A stretch of 64,000 nt of DNA from Toxoplasma gondii ME49. Lineage: Eukaryota > Apicomplexa > Conoidasida > Eucoccidiorida > Sarcocystidae. The position numbers and the translations under genes were made by a program. Numbering within the stretch: position 1 is the stretch's first letter; each line of letters opens with the position of its first letter. Shown here piece by piece: positions 58,601 through 64,000 of the stretch. The notes beneath the pieces are model-generated. The model made no database searches. It had not been told where the DNA came from and worked only from the letters and a program-made list of their open reading frames with translations. The stretch is from the NCBI RefSeq assembly GCF_000006565.2, contig NC_031480.1, positions 574,144 to 638,143 of the forward strand, in the 5' to 3' direction.

Positions 58601-60966
58601 GACAAGCACGAGACGATTCACTGGACACCCTGTAGCAAGGTGCTCGCGCCCGAACGACGGTAAATTTCTGTTCACGCCTGAGCACTCACGACCGCGCCTG
58701 AGCTAAGAACGGCACAGACACGTCGACCTCCTCCCCAATTCCGCGACACAGCTGTACGTGGACACACTCCTGAAAACATCATCTGCAACACCCAGACACA
58801 AATGCATATCTGTGAATGATTATCTTTTGTGTATGTACACACTTTTGCGCAAGCGCATAGAGCACGGACACCTGCGTGTGGATACGCTCTACCAAATGTC
58901 ACTGCCGCAGGAGAGTCGAAACGCTGAAGTCACCAGACGGCCCGTCCAGCTGCAGAGCACACTCGGCGGGGAGATGGAGATGAGACACGAATTTTTTCGA
59001 CCCTCGAGACAGCAGAGGGAAGAACTTGCAAGAGGAGATGGCGCGGAGAAGGCACCTACCGAGGTGTGCTGGTAGAGAAAAAGTAGACAAAAGAGTTCGA
59101 GGGTCCCAGAGCGTGGGCAGCACCTTGCAAGAGTTGAACGACGTGAGTGGCAGCCTGCTGAGGCGTCGTTTCTGAACAGACCGAGACAGAGAGACGCGGA
59201 CGCGTTTTGGGGAGACGCAAGAGTACACACGCGCTCTCATTGAAACAAAGAAGGAGAGACACTCTGTCGCAACTGCGAATCGAAAGAAAAACAAAAGCAG
59301 CGAAACGGATGCGGTTGCGAGCGCTTGCGCAGAGAGTGGTAAGGGGGGGCACGAGACACACGAAATGCACAGATTTCAAGATGAGAAAACACGATGACGG
59401 CAGACAAATGGGAAGGTGGGCAGGGGCGCAAGAAGGAAGACAACTCGCTTTAGAAAGCAAGGTGAAGTGTAGCGCAGAAACCGTTTACGGCTACAGCCCG
59501 AGCTGAAGAGGAGGACGATGACGTAGAAAACTGAAGTGTGGAGATGGAGCCAAGGCACCAACAGTCAAGGGAAGCAACGGATAAGGAGAGACACGACACG
59601 GAAGAAAAATCACCCTTTCTTCTGTATGTTTCTGGATCGTTTCCCTCTTTAGCTGCTTCTCAACTTCGCGCTCGAGCTGTTTCGCAGTATGTCAGCCCTC
59701 CTGTTCCTCTACTCTTTTCTGTCTCCCTTCCCTCACCATTGCTCTTCTACACCTCGTTTGTCTCAAAACACTCTGCGGCTGCCTGTTCCTTCCTCTACTT
59801 CCTTCTCCTCCTGGCCCGTGCCTCTATGCGTGTTTTTTCTCCTTCCCGCCAAGCTGCTTCGTCCTCTCCTGCCCCTGCCTCCAGAGTCCCCGCCGCCTCT
59901 CTTCTTCCCCCTTCTCTAAGTCTCCCTTCTTGTTTCTCTGTCTCCTCCGGTCTCATCCTTTCTGTCTCCTCCTCTCCGTCGTTGCGCCGTTTTCTGTCTC
60001 GTTCTCTCTGTGTCTTTCCCTTTCTGTTTTCTCACTGGACGGGTCGACACTGGGTGGGAGGTCTGACCACCAAGCACCGGCTTGCCACGTGGAACTGGCT
60101 TCTCGAGTGGTCTTGTTGACTGCGTCGTTGAGGTCTTTTTTGACGATGAGTTGGACGAGTTCGAGTTCGACTTCCCGCGTTCGCGCGACTTCGGCCTCCC
60201 GAGCCTGGTCCTCCGTTTTGTCCTCTGCCTCTGCGGCCTCGGCGCCTTCGCCCTCGACGCGGCGACGCTGCGCGTGGTTTCGCCTGCACTCGCCGGGGCG
60301 GCAAGCCGGCACGAAGGCAGACAGGAGGAAGGGCAGGGTGACGAAGAGGGGGGCAGTCACCATCGGTCGCGTCATGCTGCTCCGCGGCGTCTTCCCGGCG
60401 GGGAACGGTCCCCTGGAAAGCAGATTCACGAGCGCGGCTGTGCCGGGGTACGGCTCGCCTAGACGCAGGCGAGCGTCCTCGCCATACACGGCATCTCCAT
60501 GGCGCCTGATGCCGCCCGAGGAAACCAAAACATCCTCGACCTGCACAATGGGGGTGATGCGGTTCGACAAACCGTGCTTCCAGCCTCTGAAGGAAACTTT
60601 CGGCTGCGCCAAGGCGGGCGGTGCTCGAGAGACTTCGGGGTCAGCCGCCGGCTGCGCGTTGTCGACTTCGCCAGCTTCACGCGAGGTGCCTGTGTTGCTG
60701 CGCACAGCAGCGAAAGCGGGGGGCAGAGCGACAAAGAGAAGGAGCGAAAAGAAGAGGAGACAGCGGGCGGAGGCGAACGAGTTGGAGAAACGAGGGAAAA
60801 AAGAAAACGAGGGTCTGCGGATTCGCGGACGCAGTGGCGCGCTATTTGGCGCCGATCCCGGGGTCGCCAGGACGGTCCGGATCAGCCGGGGCTGCATCTC
60901 GGCGTCTCGCGAGGGCTTCTCTTCTTTTCGGGATGCAGAATGACAGCTTGCTGGAGGAAAACGCAT
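55620..60966 (-). CDS. Secretory-pathway protein of unknown function
   Basis: Six exons, minus strand: 60966-60078, 59171-59060, 58552-58427, 58105-57671, 57287-57209, 56681-55620. They join in phase to 900 aa. The first exon encodes a basic N-terminus, then a hydrophobic signal-like segment (CLLFFSLLLFVALPPAFAA) and a second hydrophobic segment (APLFVTLPFLLSAFVPA), so at least the N-terminal half is likely in the endomembrane system. The middle exons encode well-formed sequence (e.g. VVLTYDV, LLRVLKFFGQEP, VIFVRFRNVEIQQIVDPW). The last exon has a folded-looking part (FDFTKTFCYNFPEVRYP), then about 150 residues of Glu/Ser-rich filler and a short conserved-looking end. I recognise no domain. 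Exon 1's 3' end (donor GTGCTT) is the weakest call. An ATG at 60897 is an alternative start. A further 3' exon is possible if a GTAAGT at about 55630 is used. Confidence 0.65.
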
Positions 60967-61804
60967 GCGACAAGAAGTGAGCGCCAGAAAACACGGGCTT
61001 GCTTCGAAAAAACGCGACGCACAGAATGCTTGCACAAGCAACGGCGACAGCCCCCGCGCGCAAGAGTCTGGCACGTCTCTGCCACGGCAGCGCGGCGCGT
61101 TGAGGCGCGACCCTCGCGACGTATTCGAGTGCCTTTGAGTCGGTCCACAAGAAATACAACGAAACAGAATGTGAAAAACTCGATATTTGACGCAATGGGT
61201 CGTGCACAACCAAAAGATTGGGGGGGGGGGGAAACCCTTATCGGTGACCGTGTGCAGCCGCCCTCTCAGGTTTCGCGTTACGCGCGGACAGCGGCCGCGT
61301 ACAGGTTTGACCCGCAGCTACAAGGCTTTTTCCTCCACGACTCGGCCGTGACTCGAGAAACAAAACCGTCTTCACCTCGAAGAAAGGGCAAACGCAAACT
61401 GGATCTGTCAAACAATCCGGCACCATCCGCGAGACTCGCCCATATTCACCATTCAAGTAGCCTCGGGATTGCCGAAATTTCGGGGGCTGCGAAACGCGCT
61501 ACGCTGATCGATGCCACAGCCACGCTTACCGCGAGGAGCGTCGGGGGGAGTTTAAGTCATCCAGACACACACACACACACATACACACACACCAACGACT
61601 CACACGGAACTGGCCTTGCTGAGAACAGTTCCCCGAAAAAACTCGAGGACGCATATTCGGTGCCTGTGTCGTCAAGTTGGGAAAAAGGGCAAATGCCTCT
61701 GGTTCTGTTCCAGTCGCAGGAAGCCGGCGCTCGTTCGCCTACCAAGCAAAACCGGGACTCGTGGCACACGGGCACGAAAAGCGGAAACACATCCGCTTTG
61801 ACTA

Positions 61805-61993
61805 GGAGACACGCACAATGCAGATACTATGACGAGCATGATTCGTCCGCTAAAAGGGCCAAAGAGAGTGTCCTCCATACGACGCAGCGTCAGGTGTATA
61901 TTTTCAGCGGGCAACCCCGATGGCTCAAAGCCATGAGTTTGGTGGTCATCCAACTTTGGAAACGAAAACCGTCGGCATGCTCCTCGTCGGTCC
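61805..61993 (+). repeat. Left arm of a 189-bp inverted repeat
   Basis: This arm pairs with 62182-62370 with one mismatch that I could find (within the gtcatccaac stretch, where the other arm reads gttgggtgac). The spacer between the arms is 188 bp. Confidence 0.95.
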
Positions 61994-62181
61994 GGTGTTC
62001 ACACCCTTATTGCCAAGCGTCTATTCACTTGTTCAGTATTTGTACGGAGGGGGGTGCGCAGCGAGGGATGCGAAGGTAAGTGTGTGACACGTGTGCACGG
62101 AACTGCGTAGAAAAATGTGTGTGAAACGTAGAAGCAGACGTGCGTCGCCCGTCAGCGGTGCCGTAACGGCGTATTCATACG

Positions 62182-62370
62182 GGACCGACGAGGAGCATGC
62201 CGACGGTTTTCGTTTCCAAAGTTGGGTGACCACCAAACTCATGGCTTTGAGCCATCGGGGTTGCCCGCTGAAAATATACACCTGACGCTGCGTCGTATGG
62301 AGGACACTCTCTTTGGCCCTTTTAGCGGACGAATCATGCTCGTCATAGTATCTGCATTGTGCGTGTCTCC
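62182..62370 (-). repeat. Right arm of a 189-bp inverted repeat
   Basis: Reverse complement of 61805-61993. A transcript through both arms would fold into a 189-bp hairpin with a 188-nt loop. Pairing stops cleanly at both ends. Confidence 0.95.
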
Positions 62371-64000
62371 GCGCACACTTCCCCCATTCACTTCTAAATG
62401 ATGCATCTTCCCGTTCACTTCCATGTCAATGCCACTTCCACGAAACACAGGATTCCCGAGCTGACTCAACGAAGTTGTCCAAAGCGATCTGCAACTCGAA
62501 TGTCCCTTTTCATCCCTCAGCATCTTCTACAAATACGTATGGTTCTGCGCCTCCTCACAGCCTGTGACCTTGCAGAAAAATATGTTTTTCGTGGGTGACG
62601 TTCACGAAGTATGCACCGGTAAAGCTGCAAGGTGACGACAAACAGGGACGCCTGCAACCCAGGACGCCCTCGCCTCGCCGTTTCTGCCTGTTCAGACCCC
62701 GTTTCATGTGTCGGGGTTCCTTCTCGGCTTCTGTAAAACTATCTACATCTACCCATCGCTGTATGTGGCGTACCATGCAACTTGTTGGGTCTCACCAGCG
62801 CGTTTTCTTCCAAGATAAGCCGAAACGTTCGAACGCGGCGCTTTGAGGCGTATGAGCCGTCTCTGTGTCACGTGGAGAGAGCGATAGCGAGATCCAGTTT
62901 GCTATCTCCGCAGGCACACACATCTGTGTGTTAATTGTTGCAAAATAAGAGGTTATGTCCGATGTTTATAGGCTTTTCCGAAGGAACGGGAAGCTCTTCT
63001 TGAGAAAGAGCGCCTCTTTCAAGGAGTTGGGGATGCGCGACCGGCGACACAGCCGCCCCGGCGCGTGTGTGTGTTGGTGGTCTACCGGCAAAGCACGCTC
63101 CCGCTCTGTCGCGTGCGAGGATTTTCACTTGTCAGCGCTCGAAGGTCTCCGAAGCTCGTTTTTTCCCTGGCGACCGGATTTGTAACTACAGAAAATGCGA
63201 GTTTTAGTGACCTGCGCGAACTCTTCCCCTCCGGACACAAGGAAGCGCACAAACAGGGGGTTCTTTAGCGAGAACGGCGCCTCTGTTTTTTCCCCCTTTT
63301 CCTGAGCTGCGCTCCTTTTCCTCGCGCCCCCTCGCGCTCTTTCGTTCGCCCTGTGTGCTTCTTCTCGCTCTCATCGCAGGGTCTGACTGAACCGCTGCGG
63401 TCTTTTCCCGTTTTCTTTTTTTGGCACTGCAAACTGCTGGGTTCGCGAGTCGCTGCGCGCCGGAGCGTTTGGAGCGCGCGGGTTCCCCTTGCATTCTCGA
63501 CATTTCGTAGAACTTTGGAAAAAACACTCTGGATCGACGGCCAGAAACCACTTCTCTGCCTCACACTGCCGTGCGCAGCGCCCAGGAAGACCGTACCCAA
63601 CTGCTAGAAAACGGGGTGTAGTGACGTCTGCATGCTCCGATCCGCGGTTTCTCGGCAGACCGTTACACACGCCTGTCTGCGTGGACTTGTTCCCCTCATT
63701 TGCGAATCTTTTGCCGTACTCTTGCAAGACCTCTCGTCCTGCGTTGTCAGATCCGTCGGGAGACCCTGTGCCCTCGATATCTCTCCTCACTGTTCTGCGT
63801 CTGCCTCGCGACGCCTCTGTTACGTAGTCTCGTTTCTCGGATCGCAGAGAGCTTCTTACGTCTCCTCTCCTCGGCGTCTCCAAATTTCCCTTCGAACTGT
63901 AAAAACGTCTCTAGAATCCTCCTGGTTCTTCCACGCTCGCTTTTCTCTGTGTTCTCTCGTAACCGTTCAGCTGGCTCTTCCGATCTATCGGGATTCATCC

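Larger units (their letters stand above)
60967..64000. other. Right-end region with a long inverted repeat
   Basis: Upstream region of the 900-residue gene and beyond. It holds a CA-rich microsatellite near 61565-61591 and a 189-bp inverted repeat. A plus-strand open frame from the ATG at 61195 to 62079 (294 codons) runs into the first repeat arm. It is low in complexity, has no family match and I do not call it a gene. At the far right an 83-codon minus-strand open frame (63998-63747) contains FLQFEGKFGDAEERR and might be part of a gene that continues past the window. Confidence 0.4.

Noticed and set aside
60499..62079. A 526-codon plus-strand open frame
   Set aside because: Its first part is antisense to exon 1 of the 900-residue gene, where GC-rich codon use keeps the opposite strand open. 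The rest is low complexity and runs into the inverted repeat.

Overview
This window comes from the nuclear genome of a coccidian apicomplexan of the Toxoplasma/Neospora/Hammondia group. The evidence is a rhoptry pseudokinase of the ROP5 family at the left, intron-rich genes with short exons and long introns, many GCATGC-type hexamers, dense (TA)n tracts in introns and spacers, and a predicted apicoplast-targeted ribosomal protein. The ROP5-like protein is clearly related to the Toxoplasma gondii family as I remember it but differs along its whole length. I therefore favour Neospora caninum or a similarly close relative over T. gondii. That assignment is an inference.

Layout. 1.6-3.3 kb: a single-exon ROP5-like pseudokinase (minus). 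5.5-14.7 kb: the replicative helicase subunit MCM6 (minus), rebuilt here as 16 exons and 1018 aa. 19.0-27.3 kb: prolyl-tRNA synthetase with an N-terminal YbaK-type editing domain (minus), 14 exons and 711 aa. 29.6-34.0 kb: a uS10-type ribosomal protein with a signal-like hydrophobic segment (plus), 4 exons, facing away from the synthetase across a shared 2.4 kb upstream region. 37.3-40.1 kb: a CKS/Suc1 Cdk-binding domain carrying a 428-residue N-terminal extension (plus), 4 exons. 43.8-44.1 kb: a one-box HMG protein (plus). 47.2-49.0 kb: an eight-repeat polyubiquitin (minus). 52.6-53.1 kb: a small predicted secreted or membrane protein (plus). 55.6-61.0 kb: a six-exon, 900-residue protein with a signal-like segment and no recognised function (minus). 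61.8-62.4 kb: a near-perfect 189-bp inverted repeat.

The genes do not form one pathway. Most are housekeeping functions (DNA replication, translation, cell cycle, chromatin, ubiquitin), with host-interaction or secreted proteins at about 2 kb and possibly 52.6 kb. For the spliced genes, exon ends were chosen where consensus splice sites, reading phase and family similarity agreed. Each rebuilt coding length is an exact multiple of three.

The most notable features are the long inverted repeat, the extended and divergent CKS protein, the further loss of kinase residues in the ROP5 homologue, and two unrelated tandem repeats upstream of the divergent synthetase and S10 genes whose units each look like a 3' splice site in the direction of the nearby gene. 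(TA)n tracts are frequent from about 6 to 40 kb and I saw none of comparable length from 40 to 64 kb.
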